Positions 1 to 7,276 are shown, numbered from the stretch's first letter. The stretch: DNA of 14,366 nt from an uncultured Rhizobiaceae group bacterium (GCA_937944075.1 CALDZZ010000191.1:1-14366), one strand, 5' to 3'. Numbers and translations are program-made. The notes: generated by a model from the sequence alone, not told the origin.

Positions 1-1662
1 AAGACGTTTGGTTTTGGTGGCGGTCGTTCAGACGTTTGGGAACCGGAAGAAGATATTTATTGGGGCCCTGAGTCCGAATGGCTTGACGATCAGCGTTATA
101 GTGGTGAGCGTCAACTTGCTGATCCGCTTGGCGCCGTACAAATGGGCCTGATTTATGTAAATCCGGAAGGTCCAAACGGAAACCCTGATCCTTTGAAATC
201 CGCTTATGATATTCGTGATACTTTCGGACGCATGGCCATGAATGACTATGAAACCGTTGCATTGGTTGCAGGTGGTCATACCTTTGGTAAGGGACATGGT
301 GCCGGCCCTGAAGATGCAATGGGTGCAGAACCTGAAGTCGCACCGATGGCGCAACAGGGACTTGGCTGGACCAATTCACATGGTACCGGCTCAGGTGGTG
401 ACACCACAACTGCCGGCTTTGAAGGTTCATGGACCCCTAACCCAACCCAGTGGAACATGGAATATTTTGAAGTGCTGCTCAATTATGAGTGGGAACAGGT
501 TACAAGCCCTTCCGGCCATGTACAATGGCAGCCCAAAGCTGGCCAGGGTGCACCGGAAGCTCCCAAGGCACACGATCCATCACAAACACAACCGTTGATG
601 ATGACAACCGATGACATGGCCATGAAAATGGACCCTGAGTATGCAAAAATCTCGCAACAATTCCTGGATAATCCGGATGAGTTTGCTGACGCCTATGCGC
701 GTGCATGGTACAAGCTCACACACCGTGATATGGGCCCCAAAATTCGCTACCTTGGTGAAGAGGTGCCTTCTGAAGAGCTTATCTGGCAGGATCCGGTACC
801 CGCTCATGAAGGCGACATGATTGGTGACAAGGAAATTGCTACCCTTAAAGAGCATATCCTTGCATCCGGCCTGTCTGTTGCACAATTGGTCAATACGGCA
901 TGGGCTTCAGCTTCCACATTCCGTGGTTCTGATTTGCGTGGTGGTGCCAATGGTGCGCGTATCAGGCTTGCACCTCAGAAAGACTGGGATATCAACACAT
1001 CATCAGGCGTGGCTGACGTTATTGCCAAACTTGAGGAAATCAAAACGGCTTCTGGTACAAATGTATCACTTGCTGACATGATTGTTCTTGGTGGCTGTGC
1101 AGCCATTGAAAAGGCTTCAGGTGAGAGCGTTCCATTTACTCCGGGTCGTACTGACGCGACTGACGAGCAGACTGATACAGACTCGTTTGAAGTGCTTGAG
1201 CCAAAGTTTGATGGCTTCCGCAACTACAAGAACACAAAGGATCCGCGTTCAACCGAAGCTCTCCTTGTGGACAAGGCACAACTGCTGGGTCTGACTTCAC
1301 CGGAGATGACTGCACTTGTTGGTGGGCTTCGTGTTCTTGATGCAAATGCAGCTGGCTCAAAGCATGGTGTTTTGACAGAAAATCCTGGTACCTTTTCCAA
1401 TGACTTCTTTGTCAATCTTCTCGACATGGGTGTGGAATGGAAAGCTAGCGATGAAAGCGAAGAAACCTTTGAAGCGCATGATCGCAAAAGCGGTGATGTT
1501 AAGTGGACCGGTACACGCGCAGACCTTGTGTTTGGTTCAAACTCCATCCTGCGTGCCATTGCAGAAGTCTATGCACAAAGTGACATGAAGGAAAAGTTTA
1601 CGAAGGACTTTATCTCAGCATGGAACAAGGTAATGATGGCAGATCGTTTTGACATTGCCTAA
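1..1662 (+). CDS. katG: Catalase-peroxidase KatG, 5'-truncated by the window edge
   Basis: Bifunctional haem enzyme that breaks down hydrogen peroxide and also acts as a peroxidase. The reading frame is open from base 1, so the start lies outside; 553 residues are visible and roughly 175 are missing, judged against M. tuberculosis KatG. Fragment residues match the known active site in identity and spacing. Tyr52 and Met78 (in MGLIYVNPEG and FGRMAMND) are the Tyr and Met of the Met-Tyr-Trp adduct, 26 apart as in the family. His93 (VAGGHTFGK) is the proximal haem ligand, Trp144 the proximal Trp and Asp204 its hydrogen-bond partner. HRDMGP carries the mobile Arg. The distal Arg/Trp/His and the adduct Trp lie upstream of the window. 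The C-terminal catalase-like repeat is intact to the stop, and a strong terminator follows 21 bases later. Family assignment is near certain. Regulation, often by OxyR, cannot be judged without the promoter. Confidence 0.98.
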   Translation, partial: KTFGFGGGRSDVWEPEEDIYWGPESEWLDDQRYSGERQLADPLGAVQMGLIYVNPEGPNGNPDPLKSAYDIRDTFGRMAMNDYETVALVAGGHTFGKGHGAGPEDAMGAEPEVAPMAQQGLGWTNSHGTGSGGDTTTAGFEGSWTPNPTQWNMEYFEVLLNYEWEQVTSPSGHVQWQPKAGQGAPEAPKAHDPSQTQPLMMTTDDMAMKMDPEYAKISQQFLDNPDEFADAYARAWYKLTHRDMGPKIRYLGEEVPSEELIWQDPVPAHEGDMIGDKEIATLKEHILASGLSVAQLVNTAWASASTFRGSDLRGGANGARIRLAPQKDWDINTSSGVADVIAKLEEIKTASGTNVSLADMIVLGGCAAIEKASGESVPFTPGRTDATDEQTDTDSFEVLEPKFDGFRNYKNTKDPRSTEALLVDKAQLLGLTSPEMTALVGGLRVLDANAAGSKHGVLTENPGTFSNDFFVNLLDMGVEWKASDESEETFEAHDRKSGDVKWTGTRADLVFGSNSILRAIAEVYAQSDMKEKFTKDFISAWNKVMMADRFDIA

Positions 1663-1683
1663 GGCATAATAAATCTTCTAATC

Positions 1684-1720
1684 AAAGGCGGCGTTCTGCA
1701 AAGAATGCCGCCTTTTCATT
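1684..1720 (+). terminator. Rho-independent terminator of katG
   Basis: A 14-bp stem (arms 1684-1697 and 1702-1715, one G-T pair) closes a GCAA tetraloop of the stable GNRA class, with a GC-rich core (GGCGGC/GCCGCC). It is followed by a T-rich tail TTTTCATTTT. It lies just after the katG stop and separates that gene from the CinA-like gene. Confidence 0.93.
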
Positions 1721-1772
1721 TTGAATACTGTTTGCAGGGCAATTTCGCGCAAAACTTATTTAGGAATAACAA

Positions 1773-2522
1773 ATGACAAACCGGGACGCAGACACGATCG
1801 TAACTGCTGCCATGCTGGCAATCGGTGACGAGCTTTTATCAGGACGCACACGAGACAAAAACATCGGACACCTTGCAAGCGCCCTGACCTTGCAAGGCAT
1901 TGATCTGAAAGAAGTTCGTATCGTCAGCGATGAAACTGAAGAGATTGTCCAGGCGGTCAATGCTCTTCGGAAGCGCTATGATTATGTGTTCACATCAGGT
2001 GGTATCGGCCCAACTCATGACGACATTACAGCCGATTCAATTGCAGCTGCATTTAAAATTCCAATAGACCATGACCCTCGCGCCATGAAACTGCTGGAAG
2101 ATTATTATGCTTCCCGCGACATCGAGTTTACAACTGCCCGCAAACGGATGGCCAGAATTCCACATGAAGCGGACCTGATTGATAATCCGGTCTCAATAGC
2201 CCCCGGCTTCATCGTTGGCAATGTTCATGTCATGGCGGGCGTACCTTCCATCTTTCAGGCAATGTTGGAGAATGTACTACCTGCGCTTAAAGGCGGAACA
2301 AAAATGCTGTCTGAATATGTCGAATGCAGACATGGTGAAGGTACCATTGGCGACCGATTGGGGGAAATACAGCAAGCCCATGGTCAGACAGCGATAGGGT
2401 CTTACCCAAAGTTCGACGGCAAAACCTATTCCACCCAGATTGTTGTCAGAGGCCGAGACAAGCAAGACATACAAAGGGCGATTGCTGATATTCAGGCAAT
2501 GCTGGATGAATTGGCTGACTGA
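1773..2522 (+). CDS. CinA/MoaB-like molybdopterin-binding domain protein (single-domain CinA)
   Basis: 249-residue cytoplasmic protein of the CinA N-terminal (MoCF, COG1058) family. Full-length CinA joins this domain, linked to ADP-ribose/nucleotide pyrophosphatase activity, to a C-terminal NMN deamidase domain. Only the first half is present here, so deamidase activity is not expected. Visible motifs are AMLAIGDELLSGRTRDKN (residues 13-30), TSGGIGPTHDDITADSIAAA (74-93), the family's signature loop for a phosphate or pterin-like ligand, and HVMAGVPSIFQAML (152-165). The start ATG has an AGGA-type ribosome site (TTTAGGAATAAC) just upstream. Stand-alone versions near 250 residues are common in alphaproteobacteria, so this is probably a family subtype rather than a truncation. 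Databases often call it competence/damage-inducible protein A, but nothing here shows a competence role. The family is confident; the biochemical role is not. Confidence 0.88.
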   Translation: MTNRDADTIVTAAMLAIGDELLSGRTRDKNIGHLASALTLQGIDLKEVRIVSDETEEIVQAVNALRKRYDYVFTSGGIGPTHDDITADSIAAAFKIPIDHDPRAMKLLEDYYASRDIEFTTARKRMARIPHEADLIDNPVSIAPGFIVGNVHVMAGVPSIFQAMLENVLPALKGGTKMLSEYVECRHGEGTIGDRLGEIQQAHGQTAIGSYPKFDGKTYSTQIVVRGRDKQDIQRAIADIQAMLDELAD

Positions 2523-2552
2523 TCTGTTTGCTTTAACATTTTGGAAACCATA

Positions 2553-2586
2553 CCAACAGACTACCTAAGACAGCCTAGGTAGTTGG
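2553..2586. promoter_or_regulatory. Inverted repeat upstream of the Flp pilin gene
   Basis: Arms CTACCTA (2561-2567) and TAGGTAG (2576-2582) are perfect 7-bp complements around an 8-base loop. An outer CCAA/TTGG pair (2553-2556 with 2583-2586) extends the structure across a 4-base bulge. No T-run follows, so it is a poor terminator for the upstream gene. It lies 44-77 bases before the pilin start, where an operator or 5'UTR hairpin could sit. The function is inferred only from position. Confidence 0.4.
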
Positions 2587-2629
2587 CACTGCAATTGCAC
2601 CTTGTCCTGTAACAAAAGGAGATGTGCCA

Positions 2630-2806
2630 ATGTTGAACAAATTTCTCAAAGACGAAAGCGGCTCTACTGCTATCGAGTACTCCCTGATTGCAGCGATGAC
2701 GGGAATTATTGCAATTGGTTCAATTACATTACTTGGCAACAACCTTACGGTTTTGAATGATACGGTCGCAGCAGAAATAACGACCGCCACCAACAACTCC
2801 AAGTAA
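2630..2806 (+). CDS. Flp-type IVb pilin (Flp/Fap family)
   Basis: 58-residue prepilin of the Tad/Flp pilus, used for surface attachment. After a short basic leader (MLNKFLKDESG) comes the class IVb processing motif G-STAI-EY: cleavage is expected after Gly11, with Glu at +5 and Tyr at +6 of the mature pilin. A single hydrophobic helix follows (about residues 18-38), then a short polar tail. I chose ATG 2630 because AAGGAG at 2616-2621 sits 8 bases before it. An in-frame GTG at 2624 would lie only 2 bases from that site. Flp pilin genes usually sit beside cpaA-F/tad assembly genes, but none is next to this one; the only other Tad-like gene here is the short TadG-like protein on the opposite strand at 8212-8856. 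It may be an extra pilin copy served by an assembly locus elsewhere. Confidence 0.93.
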   Translation: MLNKFLKDESGSTAIEYSLIAAMTGIIAIGSITLLGNNLTVLNDTVAAEITTATNNSK

Positions 2807-2835
2807 GACAATCAGTACAGGACACTCGTAGACCA

Positions 2836-3006
2836 ATGCAGAACACAACAGATAAAATGAAAAACAAGGGCGTAACTCCCTCATTTGCAATACTGACCAG
2901 CATGCTTTTTCTGGCCTTTGGGGTATATTTGAGCATGTCGTCAGATCAGATTATGCACAAGGTTACGACTACAGTTGCACAGCATATTCTGGCGATTACC
3001 GTCTAA
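2836..3006 (+). CDS. Small single-span membrane protein, possibly a degenerate Flp-like pilin
   Basis: 56-codon ORF, 29 bases after the pilin stop and before the terminator at 3056, so it could be co-transcribed with the pilin. It begins MQNTTDKMKNKG, has one hydrophobic segment (about residues 15-34, FAILTSMLFLAFGVYLSM) and ends in a polar, Thr/Val-rich tail of about 20 residues. Size, helix position and tail (KVTTTVAQHI against NDTVAAEITT in the pilin) resemble the adjacent Flp pilin, but there is no G-xxxx-E-Y cleavage motif. No strong ribosome site precedes either ATG 2836 or the in-frame ATG 2857. I do not recognise a named family. Alternatives are a chance ORF or an unrelated small membrane protein. 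Confidence 0.45.
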   Translation: MQNTTDKMKNKGVTPSFAILTSMLFLAFGVYLSMSSDQIMHKVTTTVAQHILAITV

Positions 3007-3055
3007 AATATCCGATCCAAGCATTTTGCATATCATGTTTCTGACTATCCATATT

Positions 3056-3084
3056 AAAAGCGCAAAGATTCTTGCGCTTTTTTT
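3056..3084 (+). terminator. Rho-independent terminator after the pilin block
   Basis: A 10-bp stem (AAAAGCGCAA 3056-3065 with TTGCGCTTTT 3072-3081) and 6-base loop lead into a run of seven T (3078-3084). The A-rich 5' arm could also let it work in the reverse direction. It separates the pilin and small ORF from gpt, whose start lies 47 bases further on. Confidence 0.9.
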
Positions 3085-3131
3085 ATTTACTCCCTATTGA
3101 GTTGGCAGAGTTTTACACACGGGATATCAAA

Positions 3132-3647
3132 ATGTCAGATCCATCATCCAAAGCATACCCTGTTTCATGGGACCAGTTTCACCGTGACAGCAAGGCGCTT
3201 GCATGGAAGCTTTCGACACTGAGCGAGAAAAACGGGGAATGGAAGGCCATTGTGTCCATAACACGTGGCGGGCTTGTTCCGGCTGCAATCATTGCTCGCG
3301 AACTTGGTGTTCGAAATATTGAGACCGTTTGCATTGCCTCCTATCACGAGTACAAGGATCAGGGTAATCTAGTTGTCATCAAAACCATATCTGATGATAT
3401 TTTGAACAATACCGAAGGTGGTAAAAGTGTTCTGGTTATTGACGACCTTACAGATACCGGTGCAACTGCAAAAGAGGTGCGTAAAATGTTGCCGAATGCG
3501 CATTTTGCAACTGTTTATGCAAAACCAAGTGGCAAGCCGACAGTAAACACCTACGTCACCGAAGTATCGCAGGATACATGGATTTATTTCCCCTGGGATC
3601 TTGATTTGTCCTACTCAACTCCGATTTCAGGAAAGAAAGACGGGTAA
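3132..3647 (+). CDS. gpt: Xanthine(-guanine) phosphoribosyltransferase
   Basis: 171-residue purine salvage enzyme that joins xanthine or guanine to PRPP to give XMP or GMP. The PRPP-binding signature VLVIDDLTDTGATA is at residues 100-113. ITRGGLVPAAIIARELGV (43-60) supplies the pyrophosphate-contacting loop. The C-terminal half follows the E. coli Gpt pattern closely, including AKPSGKP (130-136) and QDTWIYFPWDLD (147-158, the base-binding region). I chose ATG 3132, preceded by GGGAT. The frame continues upstream to a TTG at 3072, but that lies inside the terminator hairpin and would add 20 residues not typical of the family. The next gene begins 8 bases after the stop, suggesting one transcript with the MFS transporter. 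Whether xanthine, guanine or hypoxanthine is preferred cannot be read from the sequence. Confidence 0.93.
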   Translation: MSDPSSKAYPVSWDQFHRDSKALAWKLSTLSEKNGEWKAIVSITRGGLVPAAIIARELGVRNIETVCIASYHEYKDQGNLVVIKTISDDILNNTEGGKSVLVIDDLTDTGATAKEVRKMLPNAHFATVYAKPSGKPTVNTYVTEVSQDTWIYFPWDLDLSYSTPISGKKDG

Positions 3648-3655
3648 CAAGCATT

Positions 3656-4885
3656 TTGCTCAATAAAAGCCTCACCGTTGTTCTCCTGACAGTCATGATC
3701 AACATGATGGGTGCAGGCTTGGTTTGGCCAACCCTGCCCTCACTCGTATCGGAACTGACTGGCGGAACAGTCTCGCAAACGGCTGCGATATATGGCGCAA
3801 CGGCTGTAATCTTTTCTCTCATGCAATTTATCTTTGCTCCCCTGATGGGCGCCTTGTCAGACCGCTATGGCCGCAGACGTGTCATGCTTGTCGCGCTCAC
3901 AGGCCTGGGCTTTGACAATATCCTGCTGGCTCTGGCACCCACAATTGGATGGATGTTTATTGGCCGAGCCGTTGGCGGTATTCTTGGCGCAACAATTTCA
4001 ACTGCAAACGCCCATATTGCCGATACGACTGAAGCAAAAGACCGCGCAGCTGCTTTTGGAATGATTGGTGCTGCCTTTGGAGTTGGATTTATTATCGGCC
4101 CTATTTTGGGTGGATTTTTAGGTTCCTATGATTTGAGACTACCATTTTACTGTGCAGCAGCACTTTCCTTTGGAAATGCAATCTTCGGTTACTTTTATCT
4201 TGAAGAAAGCCTGCCGGAAGACAAACGGGATAAAAGCTCTCTTAAAAGAGCCAATCCGTTTGGTACATTGAAACTGCTAACGTCAACCAGGGTTCTCATG
4301 TTGCTTGGTATTGCACTCATGCTGGTCAGTGCAATGCAACGCGGACTTGAGGCGCTTTGGGTCATCTTCTCTGAACTTCAATATGGTTGGAACTCACAGG
4401 AAACCGGATTTTCCCTTGCCGTAGTTGGTGCGTCTTATGTCTTCGTTCAAGGTTATTTGGTACGCAAGGTTATCCCGAGGTTTGGCGAAATCAATACAAT
4501 CATTGGCGGCTTTCTGCTGAGTTCGCTGATGTATGTTATGCTTGCATTCAATACAAATGGCCTGCTCGGCTATTTGGGCATTATTCCATACATCATCGGA
4601 TGGGGCTGCGCACAACCTGCATTGCAAGCCATCGCCTCACGGCAAGTCAGTGATGAACAACAAGGCCTGCTGCAGGGATCTCTTACCAGCGTTGGTGGAT
4701 TGGCAGCGATCGTAGGCCCTGCTCTTTCGACGACTAGTTTCTCATACTTTACTTCTTCTATCGCGCCTGTTTATTTTCCGGGAGCCTTCTTTCTGTTTGG
4801 TGCTTTTGTTCTTATTATATCGGCATGGATTGGCGTTTTTGCAGGCCGTGCCGATGCCGGTACACTCAAAAACACAAGCGCGTGA
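3656..4885 (+). CDS. MFS transporter, TCR/Tet-like drug:H+ antiporter type
   Basis: 409-residue inner-membrane protein with about 12 hydrophobic helices. It has the major facilitator motif A (GALSDRYGRRRVML, about residues 65-78) between helices 2 and 3 and the TCR/Tet-type motif C region (IGAAFGVGFIIGPILGG) in helix 5. Length and layout match class-A tetracycline-type and related multidrug exporters. Substrate cannot be assigned, and most chromosomal relatives are uncharacterised. The start is probably TTG 3656: no ATG, GTG or other TTG lies upstream between the in-frame stop at 3602 and this point. The first ATG (3692) would cut into helix 1. A GGG at 3642-3644, overlapping the end of gpt, is the only ribosome-site candidate. 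The 8-base gap suggests translational coupling to gpt. Calling it a tetracycline resistance gene would be over-reading. Confidence 0.9.
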   Translation: MLNKSLTVVLLTVMINMMGAGLVWPTLPSLVSELTGGTVSQTAAIYGATAVIFSLMQFIFAPLMGALSDRYGRRRVMLVALTGLGFDNILLALAPTIGWMFIGRAVGGILGATISTANAHIADTTEAKDRAAAFGMIGAAFGVGFIIGPILGGFLGSYDLRLPFYCAAALSFGNAIFGYFYLEESLPEDKRDKSSLKRANPFGTLKLLTSTRVLMLLGIALMLVSAMQRGLEALWVIFSELQYGWNSQETGFSLAVVGASYVFVQGYLVRKVIPRFGEINTIIGGFLLSSLMYVMLAFNTNGLLGYLGIIPYIIGWGCAQPALQAIASRQVSDEQQGLLQGSLTSVGGLAAIVGPALSTTSFSYFTSSIAPVYFPGAFFLFGAFVLIISAWIGVFAGRADAGTLKNTSA

Positions 4886-4959
4886 GTTTCTGCTTTTCTC
4901 CCTTAAAATGGTTTGCAGTTTTCTATATTGTTTGTTTTCGAGTAGAACGGACTTTACGA

Positions 4960-5772
4960 ATGAAACACCCCCTTAGAAATGGCATGTTTGCCCTCTCCTT
5001 TATCTTCGCTTTATCAACAACTGCGAATTCTGAAGAAGAAGTCTGTAGCCTTGAAAAGCCATGCTTTATAGGTGAGCGCAGCTATCACGTTCTTCCTCCT
5101 GATGGTTGGGACGGGAAAACAAAGCTTCCTGTATTGATGCACTTTCATGGCTGGGGCAGACAGGGCCCGGTACCAATCAACCATAAGCATATTGGTGATG
5201 CGACCCGCAAGTCAGGCGTGTTGTTGATTGCGCCCAATGGATTGGGAAAGTCTTGGGATTTTTGGAAACCTGGATCACGTGACACAGAATTTGCGCACAA
5301 GGTTCTTGATGATGTTGCAAAGAAATATCCGATCGAACAAGGCAGTCTTATGGTTTCAGGATACTCGTGGGGCAGCTCCATGGCTTGGCGGTTTGCCTGT
5401 GAAGCTGGTGAAAAGGTTAGTGTTCTGCTTGGCATATCCGGTACATTTTATGACCAAAGCGAAGAGTGCAAGACAGGCCCTGTTGAAGTGCGGCACGTAC
5501 ATGGCCTTAAGGACACTGTAATGGACTTTCCCTTTGGCCCAAACGGAGAAGAAACCGGGCCAGTCAGGCTATGGCTTCGTATAAACAAATGCGTTGAGAA
5601 ATCCGCCAAAACGGAGAGTTGGCAAACGTCCCAGACATTCAAGCGATATGAATGGAGCGCCTGCAAATCCGGCAAAAACGTCAAGCTTGATGTACACAAT
5701 GGCGGACACTGGATTGCCAAGGGATGGTTGAAACAACAACTGGTAGAAATTCTTTCTGACGAAGCTTCGTAA
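4960..5772 (+). CDS. Secreted LpqC-like alpha/beta-hydrolase (polyhydroxybutyrate depolymerase/feruloyl esterase family)
   Basis: 270-residue exported serine hydrolase. Residues 1-24 form a signal peptide (basic MKHPLRNG, then hydrophobic FALSFIFALSTTA). The likely catalytic triad is Ser136 in GYSWG (134-138), Asp185 in HGLKD and His250 in HNGGHW. HFHGWG (61-66) supplies the oxyanion-hole loop. Six cysteines (29, 35, 147, 170, 211, 235) could form three periplasmic disulfides. The family (COG3509) covers short-chain PHB depolymerases, feruloyl esterases and LpqC lipoproteins, so the substrate is open. I chose ATG 4960 because it starts the signal peptide; the frame extends back into the MFS gene, but an earlier start would bury the signal sequence. 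A second family member lies at 7302-8147 on the other strand, with a dehydrogenase between them. Confidence 0.87.
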   Translation: MKHPLRNGMFALSFIFALSTTANSEEEVCSLEKPCFIGERSYHVLPPDGWDGKTKLPVLMHFHGWGRQGPVPINHKHIGDATRKSGVLLIAPNGLGKSWDFWKPGSRDTEFAHKVLDDVAKKYPIEQGSLMVSGYSWGSSMAWRFACEAGEKVSVLLGISGTFYDQSEECKTGPVEVRHVHGLKDTVMDFPFGPNGEETGPVRLWLRINKCVEKSAKTESWQTSQTFKRYEWSACKSGKNVKLDVHNGGHWIAKGWLKQQLVEILSDEAS

Positions 5773-5803
5773 TTTTGATTGAAAAATTCAGCATCTGACA
5801 TAG

Positions 5804-5827
5804 TTTATGGGGGATTTTCCATAAAGG
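5804..5827. promoter_or_regulatory. Inverted repeat overlapping the ribosome site of the dehydrogenase gene
   Basis: TTTATGG (5804-5810) and CCATAAA (5819-5825) are perfect complements around an 8-base loop. The second arm runs into AAAGG (5823-5827), the best ribosome-site candidate for ATG 5837. In RNA the hairpin would partly cover that site; in DNA the dyad could be an operator. No T-run follows, so it is not a convincing terminator for the upstream hydrolase. Confidence 0.35.
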
Positions 5828-5836
5828 CTTTTTCAT

Positions 5837-7276
5837 ATGTCATATTCCAAACCTCAAATCCGCAAAGACAATCCTGATAAGGCATATAAGGTTCTCTTAG
5901 CAGATCTTGTCGGATTAAAGTTTGATGAGGAAGGCAACCCTGACCATTCGGAAGTGGAAAGACATATCGGGCTTTCAGGTGGTATCTTTCATAACGGACT
6001 CTGCGAAGATGACAGTGATCTTGAAAAAGGAAAAATTCATTTCTTTTATCAACCGGATTTAAGCCGCGAAGAAGAATTGCTACCCATTACCAAAGATGGC
6101 CAATATGACGCCACGATTGTAGCGGCTACATTTTTGCCGGAAGGTTCCAGGTTTGATGAAGGTGGCGTACGCATAGGTGCCGGAACCGGTAACATGGGAT
6201 CAGCTTCATGGGGTGGTGGCAATGGTATTGGTGGGCCTGCGCCCCTGATGAACACACCAAGCTTCAACAGCCGGGCAACCGCACAAATGGTATTCAAGGC
6301 GCTGCTGAAGGTTTTACCGGATATTGATGTTGAGGAACTTCACAAACGCGTTTGCGAAGGAGATTTTGATACCGGAAAGAACCTCTGTGAATATCCGACC
6401 GAGAAATTGGAAGGCAAAACTCTGGCTGTTTTGGGCTTTGGTAATATTGGTCGTGAGGTAGCATGCCTTGGCAAGGCATTCGGAATGAACGTCAAGGTAT
6501 ACGCTCGGTCACATCACAAGGAATGGATCCATTCTGAAGGCTTCACCTATGCTGCCTCACCTGAAGAAGCTGCAAAGGATGCAGATGTTCTTTCTCCTCA
6601 TACAGGGCTTGGTGCTTTCGATGCAAAACAGGAAAAGTTTTCAAACGACTCTGTTGTGAATTCTGATGTTTTGAATGCCATGAACGATAATGCCATTGTT
6701 ATCAATTACGATCGTGGCGAAGTGATCAATACTGAAGCGTTGGATGAGGCAATGAAGCATGGTAAAATACGATATGCTGCAATCGATGCTGACCTGTTCA
6801 AGAATGCCAAAACCGGTGAATTGAGTGGCCCAATGGTTCCTTATCTGGCTTTGCAGGAAAACCATCCAGACAAGTTTGAATTACTGCCTCATGCAGCAGC
6901 AGACACTGAACATGTGTCAAGGGTGGAAGGTGCCAAGCAGGCTGTTGACCAAATCATGCAATGCATACAATACCGCTCTGTCATGAACCTGAAAGGAAAC
7001 CTGCCTAAAGGCTATGAAGATGCCGGCAGCGTCACTGTAAATGGTGTTGGAAAAGTAACACCCAACAAACTCATGAGCGCAGTCTCAAACGAAATTTTGC
7101 TTCAGGATATACTCTCTCATGCATCTGCCATCAGTTCACTATGGGAAGCCATCTCAAATGCGAGCGATGCTGAACGTCCAGAACTTATTGAACGTAAAGC
7201 AGCAGACCTTATAAAAAATTCCAATCATTACATTACACTGATTGAAAAGTCCGGGCTCAAGGGGCCATACGGATAA
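5837..7276 (+). CDS. Long D-2-hydroxyacid dehydrogenase / phosphoglycerate dehydrogenase-like NAD-binding protein
   Basis: 479-residue cytoplasmic protein of the D-isomer-specific 2-hydroxyacid dehydrogenase superfamily. The Rossmann fold is marked by GFGNIG (200-205) at the expected place after LEGKTLAVL. MNTPSFNSRATAQMVF (138-153) matches the family's helix before that fold (usual form NTPGxNxxAVAE). Arg293 (YDRGEVIN) and His352 (PHAAADTEH) fit the catalytic Arg and His; the expected catalytic Glu, normally in a DVFxxEP-like motif, is not obvious, as AAIDADLF lies there instead. Residues 112-134 carry a Gly-rich insert (GTGNMGSASWGGG). About 110 residues beyond the catalytic core (370-479) are neither a clear ACT nor ASB domain. 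The start ATG follows AAAGG by 9 bases. Databases probably label it 3-phosphoglycerate dehydrogenase, but serine synthesis is not demonstrated. It sits between two LpqC-like hydrolases. Confidence 0.82.
   Translation: MSYSKPQIRKDNPDKAYKVLLADLVGLKFDEEGNPDHSEVERHIGLSGGIFHNGLCEDDSDLEKGKIHFFYQPDLSREEELLPITKDGQYDATIVAATFLPEGSRFDEGGVRIGAGTGNMGSASWGGGNGIGGPAPLMNTPSFNSRATAQMVFKALLKVLPDIDVEELHKRVCEGDFDTGKNLCEYPTEKLEGKTLAVLGFGNIGREVACLGKAFGMNVKVYARSHHKEWIHSEGFTYAASPEEAAKDADVLSPHTGLGAFDAKQEKFSNDSVVNSDVLNAMNDNAIVINYDRGEVINTEALDEAMKHGKIRYAAIDADLFKNAKTGELSGPMVPYLALQENHPDKFELLPHAAADTEHVSRVEGAKQAVDQIMQCIQYRSVMNLKGNLPKGYEDAGSVTVNGVGKVTPNKLMSAVSNEILLQDILSHASAISSLWEAISNASDAERPELIERKAADLIKNSNHYITLIEKSGLKGPYG

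Noticed and set aside
28..1588. Several overlapping reading frames of 60-120 codons within katG on both strands
   Set aside because: They lie wholly inside a clearly coding katG frame and show no recognisable motifs or ribosome sites.
2624..2629. GTG start of the Flp pilin
   Set aside because: It is only 2 bases from the AAGGAG site; ATG 2630 has the proper 8-base spacing.
3072..3131. N-terminal extension of gpt from TTG 3072
   Set aside because: It would start within the terminator stem, adds 20 residues not expected in the family and has no ribosome site. ATG 3132 fits better.
3656..4885. Tetracycline-resistance gene
   Set aside because: The motifs are those of the broad TCR/Tet MFS group; nothing in the sequence specifies tetracycline, and no regulator of the TetR type lies nearby.
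4825..4959. Upstream extension of the first LpqC-like hydrolase into the MFS gene
   Set aside because: The extra 45 residues would precede and bury a good signal peptide that begins at ATG 4960.
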